Shown: one piece after another, positions 35,450 to 46,515 of the stretch | Position numbering within the stretch: position 1 is the stretch's first letter | Layout of the letters: every line of letters begins with the position of its first letter | Assembly: GCF_905171765.1 (NCBI RefSeq) | Contig: NC_053393.1 | Coordinates: forward strand, 193,281,921-193,345,920 | Source: Bufo bufo | Taxonomy: Eukaryota > Chordata > Amphibia > Anura > Bufonidae | Direction: 5' to 3' | Length of the DNA stretch: 64,000 nt | Notes under the pieces: generated by a model | The model's input: only the letters and a program-made list of their open reading frames with translations | Told to the model about the DNA's origin: nothing | The model's database searches: none | Program-made: the position numbers and the translations under genes

Positions 35450-35770
35450 AAAGCGTCACTGACTTTTTACACAACTTTGATATGTCATAGAGACATTTCA
35501 AAAGCTGTGATCAGTGGGGGTCTCTAGAATGAGGAGAGAGAAGTGCGTGCATATAGCGCTTTCTCTCCTCGCTGCACGAGACGGGCTCCATAGAAATCTA
35601 TGGGCCTGTCATGATTCCGTCCTCAACAGCGTAGAGAGAGAATACGGGCGCACCTCTCTCCCCTCATTCTAGAGAACGATGGGGGTCTCAGCACTCAGAC
35701 CCCAATGATCACAACTTTTCATATGTCTCTATAACATATCAAATGCTGTGTGAAAAGTTTGCGACGCTTT
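35450..35770. mobile_element. MITE with 'tatgtcatagagacat' ends
   Basis: The arms 'aaagcgtcactgactttt' and 'aaaagtttgcgacgcttt' form the ends. Further in, 'gatatgtcatagagacat' pairs with 'atgtctctataacatatc'. It is the same family as 47283-47614, which keeps TTAA on both sides. Non-coding. Confidence 0.7.
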
Positions 35771-35799
35771 AAGGCTTGTTCACACTGTGGCCCAGATTT

Positions 35800-36118
35800 A
35801 CTAATGTGCCTGTGCCTAGAATCGGTCTAAAAGGTGGTGCAAATTGGCATAATTTTGGCACAATGTAGTGCAACTAGGGTTTCTACTCTTTTTTCTCCAA
35901 CTTGCTTGAGAAGGGAGCAGGTCTTAACAGGAGAAGGATGTGGCATATAATGCACCATTTTGTGCTACAATTATGCCCCAATTATGGCGTAAAATTCCAT
36001 CTCAAAGTAAGCCAACCAATAGTTGGTATAGGGCTATTGTTTTGCCTGATACATCTGGTGCAGGTATACATAACCTGTGTAATTTTATGCCATTTACAGG
36101 ATTAGTAAATCTAGGCCT
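35800..36118. mobile_element. Palindromic MITE with 'agatttactaa' ends
   Basis: The ends 'cccagatttactaatgtg' and 'ggattagtaaatctaggcc' are inverted copies. The interior pairs weakly. A fragment of the same family may be present at 22005-22145. Confidence 0.6.
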
Positions 36119-37035
36119 TTATTTTTCATCTATGTTGGGCAAATACACCAGAAAAATCCCCCGGTGTATGCATCAAACATAAATCTCCAACATATACAAC
36201 TGTATACTATACATCACCCATAGGCTCCTATGTTGTGGAATATATACCATACATTATGCATGTCTGTGCAGAAAGCCTCTGTACTGCAAACCATAGTCAA
36301 CTGCACTTCTCAGTACAGCAAGGAAAAAGGTATGCCGGTGATACTCCCTGAACATATGCTCTTAGGACACTCTTGACCTATGTCACTTTAGTGGGACCAT
36401 AAATACCATAACATCAATGTCAGTGATATCAAGATAGACAATCCAAGAACTTAAACAAATGAGTAATCACAAATGATCCAGTTTTATAAAAAAAAAAAAA
36501 AAACATTAGTACTGTACATAATCAGTTTTATTAAAACAGGTTAGTACATATTAGGAGCAGGGGTGCACCTCACCTTTCTGCTGCCTGAGGAAAAAATTCT
36601 TAACCTAACCCCTTCACCCCTTCACTCCTAACATAATGTATATCACTACAAAACATACAGGGTAATACAGACCCACATATGTACCTCTTTCATCCAGTGA
36701 CTTCTCTTCTCTGATGTAGATATTCTCCTTTCTCTTCTTCTCCTCTCAGACCAGACCACCATAGTGACTCCTTTCATCCGCGCCTCGTCTGCAGAGTTTA
36801 ACAAACAGACATCTTATTTTCCTACTTTTCCATCATCCTCCTCACCTTCTCAACACCCCATCCTGCCACCTCCAGTACTGTGTCCGCTGTGCCTCCAATG
36901 TTATCCTTCAGAAACAGTCCCCCTAAAAAAATACTGGTACCACACAGAGCGTCAGTGCAAAAACACCCTTTTATATTGTGCACCACTACAAAAAGTACCC
37001 CTTTCAGATCAGACCCCCATATAAAACCCTAAATG
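36119..37035. other. Spacer, nothing recognised
   Basis: Includes a poly-A run near 36486-36503. An 86-residue plus-strand frame at 36764-37024 is compositionally biased and has no domain. Confidence 0.45.
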
Positions 37036-37492
37036 AGACCCCCATCTCAGACCAAACCCCCTTTAGACCTCTATGTCAGACCCCAGTTTTAGACCTCAGA
37101 TCAGACCCCCCATTAGACCTCCATGTAAGACCCTGACCCAATATCAGACCTCAGATAAGACCCCCATTAGACCTCCAGACCCCCAGACATCTATACCCCC
37201 TCATTAGACCTCTCAAGACCCCCAATCAGATGTCTATACCCCCCATTAGACCTTTCCAGACCCCCATTCACACCTCCAGACCGCCAGTCAGACCTCCAGA
37301 CCCCCATTAGACCTCTCCAGACCCCCAGTCAGACCTCCAGACCCCCCATTAGACCTCTCCAGACCTCCAGACCCCCTGTGAGACCTCTCCAGACCCCCAG
37401 TCAGACCACTTCAGACCCCCAGTAAGACCTCCAGACTCCCCATTAAGCCTATCCAGACCCCCAATAAGACCTCTCTTTCAGACCTCAGATCA
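37036..37492. repeat. Polypyrimidine-rich tandem repeat
   Basis: An irregular array of 'cagacccccattagacctc' and 'cagacctccagacccc' words, each 15-20 bp, in varying order. There are about 25 words in total. It is strongly C- and A-rich on the plus strand and has no coding value. Confidence 0.85.
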
Positions 37493-38590
37493 GACTGTAA
37501 AATAATAAAATAACTTACCTCTCCTGTCTCCTGCCGCCACTCTCCCTGTCCTGGTTCTCTTCTCAGATCTGAGAAACAGATCTGTTTTCTATTGTCGCAG
37601 ATTGTGTCAGAGAAAACGGATCCGTCCCCATTGACTTGCATTGGGAGTCATGCCAGATCCGTCTTGCTCCGCATCCCAGGATGCAAAGCAAACAACAACA
37701 TGTTGCGGTTTGCTCTACGGTATGGGAACGCAACTAAATGGAACGGAGTGCATTCCGTTCTGTTCAGTTCAGTTTTGTCCCTATTGACAATGAATGGGGA
37801 CAAAACTGAAGCGTTTTTTTTCCGGTATTGAGATCCGTCTGCATTCGCAATTGACTATGGCATCTAAGAGATTAAATTACCAGGATTGCAGGAGACTACC
37901 TAATTATTCACATTGACCCTCCTGCTGCTGATGGCTAATGGTGAAGGCAGCTGTGCCTGTAGTTAAAACTCTATTCATGCTGGAGTCATCGGTACCTGTT
38001 TTACAGGATCGATGATGGATATCTGATTTATCATCGGTCCAACATGTTTCCTCTTTAGTGTTTAATGGACAGAATAGTGCAGCAGGGTACACTACCCTGC
38101 CAGTCCAAAAGCAATGGAAACTTGTCAGAACCAGCATAAATGAAGCCTGATACATATTTTCAAAGTCATACAATTATCTATAATTCTGACTTCAGCGTTG
38201 GTGAGTAAAAGAGAACATTTCACTCGAAATGTGTTTTACGTTGGCTTGTTTAAACTTTCCTTCTTATTCTTGCAGATACTATAGCATTAAAGGGGTTGTC
38301 TAGTTGTTGTTTTTTTTTATCTGCTCCCCAGCCAGCAGTATCTGTAGAAAAATCCATGCTTACCTACTCCCCAGGCTCTATTCTGGCTCCTAAGCACTCT
38401 TCACTCTACTTTTGTTCCCCATCTGTCAACTCCTGGGGGCACCGTCAATGAGAGGATGTGATAGGATAGGAACAAAGTGAATCTCCCATAGGTTGCAATG
38501 TCAAATCATTGCAGTCTATGGGATGATCACATGTTAGAGTCCCTTAGGGGGACTAAAATAAGTTACTTTTTTTTTTATGTACCTCCTTTC
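37493..38590. other. Spacer with a possible degenerate MITE
   Basis: At about 37560-37860, words such as 'ggatccgtccccattgactt' and a dyad around 'gtccctattgacaatgaatg' recall the interiors of the Harbinger-like MITEs, but no intact ends were found. The remainder is unassigned. Confidence 0.4.
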
Positions 38591-39011
38591 CCCATATTAA
38601 ATATAAAAAAATAAATATCATTGGTATTAACCATGTCCCAAAATGTCTTAACTATTATAGAGGGCACACATAAGGGGGAAAAAAATCCTTCCCGACTCCA
38701 ATCAGGAAATCAGAATATATCCCTGGATCAACGACCCACTCTCTATTAGCTATAGCCTGTAATATTATTACACTGCAGAAATACATCCAGGCCCCTCTTA
38801 AACTCTTTTAGTGAACTCACCATCACCACCTCCTCAGGCAGAGAGTTCCATAGTCTCACTGCTCTTACCGTAAAGAATCCTCTTCCATGTTTGTGTACGA
38901 ACCTTCTTTCCTCCAGACGCAGAGGATGTCCCCTTGTCACAGTCACAGTCCTGGGGATAAATAGATGATGGGAGATATCTCTGTACTGACCCATGATATA
39001 TTTATACATAG

Positions 39012-39580
39012 CGTAGGAAGGTACAAGGGGTCGTCATTGATTGTAGGTATGTGTCACCGAGGTTCCTTGCCTCGGTGAAGTAAGAGCCGGTATTTTCATG
39101 TGTCAGTGGCAGCTAATGCTGATTGACACTTTTCTATTTAGTATGGCTGTAAATAGCTGATCCGGGACGGCTCTTACTGAGAGTAGTCAAAGTGCTGGGT
39201 GGGTGACTACTCCCCACGTTCCAGGCCAGGTCTTGACAGGCTTATAAAAAACTGCCAGCGCTGTCAGGTGGTGTGGATTACCTCCCTCCCTCTGACAGTG
39301 GAACTCTGGAGATCTCTGTGATGAGGTCTGAAGACTGTGTGTCAGGCGAGCAGGCCGCCTTAAAGCCTGGACTTTCTGAGGCTGAGCATTCAGCCGGGTG
39401 TGAACTGACACCCACGATACCAGGTGAACTTTATTTTGTTTTTCTGTGTGTGAACAAGCACCAAGCCTAAAAGTGACTGTTGTGTTATAAGTGTGAATGA
39501 ACACTGAAGAGTGATTTACAACCTGGTCCTTTGCCTCTATACTGCGTCCGCTAACCTGCCTACCAGAGCGAATCCCCACA
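39012..39580 (+). mobile_element. Solo LTR inside the LINE (TSD ATAG)
   Basis: A 569-bp insert beginning CGTAGGAAGG (expected TG mutated to CG) and ending CCCCACA, flanked by ATAG at 39008-39011 and 39581-39584. A TATA-like box 'ttataaaaaactgcc' lies near 39242, followed by a leader-like region, which sets the plus orientation. Its removal joins the LINE sequence on both sides without gap. The 4-bp duplication is the same length as that of the LTR element at 42176. Confidence 0.7.
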
Positions 39581-40390
39581 ATAGTTATTAGATTTCCCCT
39601 CATTCATCTTTTTTCTAAAGTGAATAACCCTAATTTTGATAATCTTTTAGGGTACTGTAGCCCCCCATTCCAGTTATTACTTTGTTTGCCCTCCTCTGAA
39701 CCCTCTCCAGCTCTGCTATGTCTGCCTTGTTCACAGGAGCCCAGAACTGTACACAGTACTCCATCTGTGATTTGCAATGTGGTAGGACTATGTTCTCATC
39801 GTGGGCATCTATGCCCCTTTTGATACAACCCATTATCTTATTGGCCTTGGCAGCAGCTGCCTGACACTGGTTTCTACAGCTTAGTTTGCTGTTCACTAAA
39901 ATTCCTAGGTCCTTTTCCATGTCAGTGTTACCCAGTGCTTTACCATTTAGTATGTACGGGTGACTTGCATTATTCCTTCCTATGTGCACAATCTTACATT
40001 TGTCAGTGTTAAACCTTATCTGCCACTTATCTGCCCAAGCCTCCAATCTATCCAGATCCCTCTGTAGCAGTATACTGTCCTCTTCTGTGTTAATTACTTT
40101 ACACAGTTTAGTGTCATCTGCAAAAATGGATATTTTACTGTGCAAGCCTTCTACAAGATCATTAATAAATATATTGAAGAGAATAGGGCCCAATACTGAC
40201 CCCTGAGGTACTCCACTAGTGACAGTGACCCAATCTGAGTGTGTACCATTAATAGCTACCCTCTGTTTTCTATCACTGAGCCAGTTACTTACCCACATAC
40301 AGACATTTTCTCCCAGTCCAAGCATTCTCATTTTATATAGTAACCTTTCATGCGGTACAGTGTCAAATGCTTTGGAGAAGTCCAGATATA

Positions 40391-41330
40391 CAGTACAGAC
40401 CAAAAGTTTGGACACACCTTCTCATTCAAAGAGTTTTCTTTATTTTCATGACTATGAAGGCATCAAAACTATGAATTAACACATGTGGAATTATATACAT
40501 AACAAACAAATGTGAAACAACTGAAAATATGTCATATTCTAGGTTCTTCAAAGTAGCCACCTTTTGCTTTGATTACTGCTTTGCACACTCTTGGCATTCT
40601 CTTGATGAGCTTCAAGAGGTAGTCCCCTGAAATGGTCTTCCAACAGTCTTGAAGGAGTTCCCAGAGATGCTTAGCACTTGTTGGCCCTTTTGCCTTCACT
40701 CTGCGGTCCAGCTCACCCCAAACCATCTCGATTGGGTTCAGGTCCGGTGACTGTGGAGGCCAGGTCATCTGGCGCAGCACCCCATTACTCTCCTATATGG
40801 TCAAATAGCCCTTACTTTCAAAGTTTTCCCAATTTTTCGGCTGACTGACTGACCTTCATTTCTTAAAGTAATGATGGCCACTCGTTTTTCTTTACTTAGC
40901 TGCTTTTTTCTTGCCATAATACAAATTCTAACAGTCTATTCAGTAGGACTATCAGCTGTGTATCCACCTGACTTCTCCTCAACGCCACTGATGGTCCCAA
41001 CCCCATTTATAAGGCAAGAAATCCCACTTATTAAACCTGACAGGGCACACCTGTGAAGTGAAAACCATTTCAGGGGACTACCCTCTTGAAGCTCATCAAG
41101 AGAATGCCAAGAGTGTGCAAAGCAGTAATCAAAGCAAAAGGTGGCTACTTTGAAGAACCTAGAATATGACATATTTTCAGTTGTTTCACACTTGTTTGTT
41201 ATGTATATAATTCCACATGTGTTAATTCATAGTTTTGATGCCTTCAGTGTGAATCTACAATTTTCATAGTCATGAAAATAAAGAAAACTCTTTGAATGAG
41301 AAGGTGTGTCCAAACTTTTGGTCTGTACTG
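40391..41330 (-). mobile_element. Tc1-type element with long inverted arms (TA duplication)
   Basis: The 940-bp element has ends CAGTACAGACCAAAAGTTTG and complement, flanked by TA at 40389-40390 and 41331-41332. The inverted arms are long (about 40391-40635 and 41065-41330) and include part of the transposase coding sequence, so the right arm repeats the last transposase codons in inverted orientation. This is a foldback structure made by internal rearrangement. It lies within the LINE reverse transcriptase and is younger than it. Confidence 0.85.
40532..40780 (-). pseudogene. Tc1 transposase C-terminal fragment
   Basis: An 82-residue frame with '[15 protein letters not shown]' (third catalytic residue region of DD34E transposases) and a C-terminus like that of Tc1 proteins. 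The DNA-binding half and the first two aspartates are missing, so it is inactive. It belongs to the foldback Tc1 element and is read in the same direction as the LINE. Confidence 0.85.
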
Positions 41331-42372
41331 TATGACATCCATTGATTCGCCGCTGTCAAGTCTAGAACTTACCTCCTCATAGAAACTGATTAAATTTGTT
41401 TGACATGACTGATCCCTCATGAAGCCATGCTGATATGGCGTTATTTGCTTATTTTCATTGCGGTACTCCAAGATAGCATCTCTTAGAAAACCTTCAGTTT
41501 ACCCACGACAGATGTTAAAATTATCGGCCTATAGTTTCCAGGCTCTGTTTTTGGACCCTTTTTGAATATTGGCACCACATTTGCTATGCGCCAATCCTGT
41601 GGAACACTATAGAGTCCTTAAATATCAGAAATAAGGGTCTGTCTGGCTATGACATTGGCTGTATTTTTATTTTTGAGAACTTTGTCCCAGTTAGCTAGGC
41701 CTATGGCCTCTCTTAGTTGGCTAAATTTAGCTTTTTTGAAGTTTGGTATTTTTGTTCCTCCCTGAGAAACACTATTTTGAATGACAATTGGAAGGTTATT
41801 ACTTTATTGTCACTATTTCCCAGGTGTGCCCCAACCTGCACATCTGTTGTTCTGTCAGGCCTATTGGTTAATACTAAGTCCAGCATGGCTGTCCCTCTAG
41901 TCGGGTCCTGAACCAGTTGGGAAAGGTTTGGTTATTGCCAAGAACCTGTTTCCTTTATGAGATATACAGGTTTCGATTTCCCAGTCTATATCTGGGTAGT
42001 TGAAGTCCCCCATAATAACAACCTCAATATGATCTGCTGCCTCGTCTATCTCGTTTAGTAGCAGATTTTCTGTGAACTCTGGTATATTAGATGGTTTATA
42101 ATAAACTCCTATTAGTACTTTATTATTGTTTTTGCCTCCATGTATTTCTACCCACAGTGACTCCACATGTTCATGTGCAGCGTACTCAAGTTAGGGTTAA
42201 TAGTGTTCCTGGGTGTTGTAGTGCAATTGTGACCACTAACCTGAGACAGCTGACTCTCTGCAAGGGCAGGTAATGATAGGTAAAGTTTGTGACGCCAGTG
42301 CCAATTAAACGGTGGCACGCCGTTTGCTGATAGCAGGAATAACTGAGGAACCACGTGATGTTAAAACAGAAC

Positions 42373-42885
42373 TCAAACTTTAGTAGTCATCATACATAGA
42401 CATAGATGGAAGCGCAGTTCCTTTGAAGACAGTTGGTTTGAGGGCTGAAAGAAGTCTCTCCAGGAGCCGTAGCAATGCTCCGGTTCTTCCCCCAGTGGCG
42501 GGCAGGCGGGTCTCTCCGGTCCCGGAGAGTAGGCCGGTGGAGCCTCCTCTGGCTCGACACCAACGACATCCGTCTTCAATAGCTCAGGCGCAGACATCTC
42601 AGCAGAGCAGTCTTTACTCTCCAACATGCTCGATCCTTCTACGGAGAGCGACAGGGTGGCGCCAATAAGTTCAGCCAGATCCTCCCATTGCACTGGGAGG
42701 CCGCCCCCCAGGTATTCCAGTATGTGGAAGGCGGAGTCCATGCTGGCAGACATGCAAATGTCCAGACAGGCGGTGGCGCCTGACCTTGAACCTTTTCCCG
42801 CTCTTTCAGTAAAAAGGCGCCAACTTTTCCCGCCTTTTCGGGATGAAGATGACGCAGCAGTAAATTCAGCAAGCTCAGCGGCCAT
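42373..42885 (-). pseudogene. gag-like fragment of the LTR retrotransposon
   Basis: A 170-residue frame with an ATG at 42885, upstream DNA that is the leader of the element, and a Pro-rich stretch ('PPAYSPGPERP') that recalls late-domain motifs of gag proteins. The frame reads from the leader-proximal region directly into the truncated 3' LTR at 42439, so its last 20 or so residues are LTR-derived and the natural C-terminus is lost. No enzymatic domain is present. A host gene is unlikely because the frame lies wholly within the insertion. Confidence 0.6.
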
Positions 42886-43171
42886 CTTTTAGCAAAAAAC
42901 GCTGTCTATTCACTGACAGCAAGCAGGATGGTAAAAAGTCCATAAAACCACACTCCAATGTGGCGATTTCCTTCCTCTTGATAGCGCAACACTGCACAGT
43001 GATTTTTGGAGGTTTTAGGGACACTTTTGGTATGTTTTTCAGTCCACAAAGTCCACTTTAAATAAGCAGGCAATTTGTCACTTTGGTCACAGGGCAACTG
43101 TATAAGGCACAAAGTTCACGCTTCTTGCACTAGAAAGCGTGCGTATCCTGTTCGTGACGCCAAAAGAGAGA

Positions 43172-44132
43172 TGCAGCGTACTCAAGTTAGGGTTAATAGT
43201 GTTCCTGGGTGTTGTAGTGCAATTGTGACCACTAACCTGAGACAGCTGACTCTCTGCAAGGGCAGGTAATGATAGGTAAAGTTCGTGACGCCAGTGCCAA
43301 TTAAACGGTGGCACGCCGTTTGCTGATAGCAGGAATAACTGAGGAACCACGTGATGTTAAAACAGAACTCAAACTTTAGTAGTCATCATACATAGACATA
43401 GATGGAAGCGCAGTTCCTTTGAAGACAGTTGGTTTCAATACATTTGATGCAGGCAGTATATAGCAAGGTGACTTCAGAGTGTTAAACACAGGACTTGCAG
43501 TACAGGCGGCTTGCACTCTATTCCTGACTGATCCTGGAACATAGAAACTCTTCTCCAAGGCCCGATGCCCTAGCTCTGGCGTACATCCTTGGTTTTATAA
43601 TTATCAAGTACCTCCTCTGTTGTCTTTAGTACCTCTTGCTTTTCTGGACTTGCCTCTGTCTCTCTCAGTTTCCTCAGACTGGTTAACGGTGGTGTTCCTG
43701 CTTCTGCATATATAAACTCAGGAGGGGAACCTTCTCCTTGGATCTGGAACCCGGTTACAGGGACTGCAATACCCTCTCCTGGTCTGCAGGCTCCAGGCCT
43801 GGACTTAACTCAGACATGGTCTAATCTCCAACCTCAGCTCCCACTTCAACTCCTCACTTCAACTCTTCTTACTCCTCTTACTCCCCTTCCTTTCCCTGAC
43901 TGGGCCTTATATAAACTAGGGCTCCCTAGCTCCCTCTAGTGACTAAGAGCTAGAATGACACCCCTAGCAGGCCTGTACATGCACATTTTACAGTAACAGG
44001 GAAGTACATAGCATTACATTACATTATATTTTATGAAGATGACTCATACCAACCTCCCCATAAATAAGGGGAAACGACAGCACACAAGTGACCCTTCTGT
44101 AGTGACGGGCATTACAGCCCCCGTACACTACA
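43172..44132 (-). repeat. 5' LTR of the retrotransposon
   Basis: A 961-bp LTR starting TGTAGTGTACGG and ending CGCTGCA on the minus strand. Just downstream, at about 43165-43145, is 'tggcgtcacgaacagg', a candidate primer binding site starting with TGG; the tRNA was not identified. Confidence 0.75.
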
Positions 44133-44536
44133 CATGTCTCTCACTTATATATTTTAGGACTGTGGGCTTTAGACAGGACTTTACATAAAGGCAGCCCCTC
44201 CTCCTCTCCAGTTTTGGTGATTCTTTCTAAACAGACTGTAACCCTGTACATTAACTGCCCAGTCATAGCTATCATCCAGCCATGTCTCAGTTATTCCCAC
44301 TATGTCATAGTCCTCCTCACACATCACTAATTCCAGTTCACCAGTTTTATTAGTCAGGCTTCTGGGATTAGTATACATACAATTAAGAGGTTTATGTATA
44401 TTTTTTACCCTACACCTTTCCTTCTGAACTGTTCTAGTCCCTCCTTCCATTCCTACACAAGTCCCATTACCTTGCCCCCGGTCTCTAGCTGCACTAGCAT
44501 CTTCCCATCCTATAACATAATTACCCTCCCCAGTCC

Positions 44537-45480
44537 CTAGATTAAACACTCCTCCAACCTTCTATCCATCTTCTCCCCCAACACAGCTGCCCTTTCTCCA
44601 TTGATGTGCAGCCCATCCTTACGATAGAGCCTGTAGCTGACAGAGAAGTCGGCCCAGTTCTCCAGGAACCCAAACCCCTCCTTCCTACACCAGTTCTTGA
44701 GCCACTTATTAACATCCATAATCTCCCGCTGCCTTTCCTGTGTGGCTTGTGGTACAGGTAGTATTTTGGAAAAGACTACCTTTGAGGTCCTTGCCCTAAG
44801 CTTGTGACCTAAATCCCTAAAATAATTTTTAAGGACGCTCCACCTACCTCTAACTTTGTCATTGGTTTCGATATGGACCATGACTGCTGGAACTTCTCCA
44901 GCCCTTCCCAGTAATCTGTCAACCCGATCCACGATGTGCCGAAATCAAGTGCCAGGAAGACAACACAACGTTCGACGATCCTGGTCTTTGTGACAGATCG
45001 CCCTATCTGTACCCCTAATAATCTCCCACTACCAGTACCTGTCTGGCCTGCCCTGCTCTCCTGGTCCCCTGCTTACTGGAGCTGAGATTCACCTGACTGG
45101 CAAAGGAATGGTCTGGCTGCAGCAGTGCTCTCCCTGAAATGACATCCCTCTCACTTGCCAACCTTGCAAACTTGTTGGGATGTGTCAGATCAGGGCTAGT
45201 CTCCCTGGCACTCTTCCCTCTACCCTGCTTTCTAACTGTTATCCAGCTAGCTACCTCACTTTTCTGAGCCTCCTCTCTACCACCCTCCCCCACATCTACC
45301 CCATAGAGTGCTTACTCAGTGAGCAGCAAACTCGCTTCTCAGTGTTGAAATTCGCCCATTTAGATACTCGATGTGCGATTCCAAATGGACAATTTGCTCA
45401 CATTTTGAACAAAGTTATGCACCCTCAAACGGCTGTTCCAGGACTGCATACGTTAGACCAGATGTGCACTGGACTGCGCT
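44537..45480 (-). pseudogene. CR1-like ORF1 (coiled coil plus SGNH esterase), broken
   Basis: The N-terminal part (near 45420-45330) contains a CxxC motif ('CSKCEQIV') followed by a heptad-like stretch. The middle (45293-45015) is charged and Ser/Lys rich, and the C-terminal part has SGNH-hydrolase features: 'VLVVGD' at the end of the middle frame (block I, where the serine is lost), 'HIETND' near 44870 (block III, where the usual glycine is glutamate) and 'DGLHIN' near 44620 (block V, catalytic Asp/His). The frame changes near 45016 and stops occur around 44955. ORF1 esterases are known from CR1-group LINEs. The coding remnant is inactive. Confidence 0.8.
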
Positions 45481-45830
45481 GTCAATAATGGAACACATAC
45501 TAAATGAGGATTATGCAAGAATAGAGAAAAAATGCAATATGGTGCAGTGATAAGAATCTACTTACTGTAGTCCCCTCCTAAAGTCCCTGAATCTCAAGTA
45601 ACGTAATCTAAAGTCACACACTTAATACAAACACACACTGGAACTCAAACACGCGAATGCTCACAAACTCGCGTTGTTTGTCTGCTTGTATAAGTGCAAC
45701 TCTCAAACCAGACTTCTTTTTTTTCCCTCTGGATTCAAAGGACTGAGCTGCCCTCAAGACTGGCTATTTAACTTCTCCTAATTAGATAGCCACACCCTAT
45801 TTACTCACCTGTGCAACACCCTGGAGAAGG

Positions 45831-46512
45831 AAGAGGAAATAATAATAAAAAATAAAAAAAAATGTAATCACAGTATACTCTTAGCTGCTATGAAATAAAT
45901 CTGGCAGCAAAAGCAAGTCACAGTGTATAAACTAGACTACAATGCTCTGACCTGGTATAGAGTACAATAAGGTCAGGCACAGATACTCAGCAGTGCACAC
46001 AAATAATTTAGCTCTTACAGATACTCCCTCACGTAAACTAGATTGCAGACAAAAAAAAGTACATTCCGGAATAGTTGTGTCCTTACGTGACCTAGCAAGA
46101 CTGGCATTATTGTAACTCAAGCAAAACACGTTTTGCAAAGCCTTAAAAAACATTGGCTGGAAAAATGCAGAGCTGCTCAAAAGGTGTGGTATACCACTGT
46201 CTAGATTATTAACTGAAGCGACGTAAAACACAGCAATGGGGAATAATATTATGGATTACATTGCATTACTTTTAAATTGAGGTATCACTTTACGGTGTGT
46301 TCTGCCAACAACGATAACCACCCAGTATACTGCCTAATTCTATCATTACAAAATCAAGCAGAAAACTATAGCAGGAATGACTTACTGTATTCTGTATGTA
46401 CTCTTATGCTTCTCATTTCTGTTAATGTCTTTCTGATATATTGACTATACAAATGCTATCTACATATAATTAACTGATCATTCATTATTAAAAATACATT
46501 TTGATGCATTTC
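45831..46512. other. Spacer, nothing recognised
   Basis: AT-rich. A 99-residue minus frame at 45932-46231 has no domain. Confidence 0.45.
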
Positions 46513-46515
46513 TTA

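Larger units (their letters stand above)
42176..44132 (-). mobile_element. Deleted LTR retrotransposon inside the LINE (TSD CATG)
   Basis: The 1957-bp insert has TG...CA ends and perfect CATG duplications at 42172-42175 and 44133-44136. Reading the minus strand, a complete 5' LTR (44132-43172, 961 bp) is followed by a leader, a partial gag-like frame and a 264-bp remnant of the 3' LTR (42439-42176). The 264-bp segment matches the corresponding part of the 5' LTR (43435-43172) with a single mismatch by eye, so the element is young. A TATA-like box 'tttatataagg' lies near 43910 on the minus strand. Pol is entirely deleted. It is probably a Gypsy-type derivative. Confidence 0.85.
38746..44520 (-). 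pseudogene. CR1-like ORF2 (endonuclease and reverse transcriptase), interrupted
   Basis: The endonuclease starts with 'DIVGITETWLD' near 44310 and continues after the LTR-retrotransposon insert with 'GVYYKPSN' and 'VIMGDFNYPDIDW' (42020-42000, catalytic region of APE-type endonucleases). The reverse transcriptase shows 'GNYRPI' near 41530, 'QHGFM' near 41425, 'YLDFSKAFD' (from 40388), 'SGVPQGSVLGP' near 40200 and the catalytic 'FADDTK' near 40110. The tail carries 'FFTVRAVRLWNSLP' near 38870, typical of CR1/L2 C-termini. It is broken by a frameshift near 44190, other frame changes in 41480-41900, and the three insertions. Confidence 0.9.
38590..45830 (-). mobile_element. CR1-like LINE, near full length, with three later insertions
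   Basis: On the minus strand the order is a 5' UTR-like stretch (45830-45490), ORF1 (45480-44537), ORF2 endonuclease (44520-44181 and 42166-41897), reverse transcriptase (41700-41333 and 40388-39630) and C-terminal tail (39007-38746), followed by a 3' UTR near 38590. The coding sequence is split by a solo LTR at 39012-39580, a Tc1 element at 40391-41330 and an LTR retrotransposon at 42176-44132. Removing each insert with one target copy restores continuous protein similarity. The CR1/L2 assignment follows from an esterase-bearing ORF1 and the endonuclease-RT arrangement; the subclade is uncertain. Confidence 0.85.

Noticed and set aside
42373..42885. 170-residue frame as a host gene
   Set aside because: It lies wholly inside the LTR retrotransposon and reads into LTR sequence, so it is a gag-like remnant.
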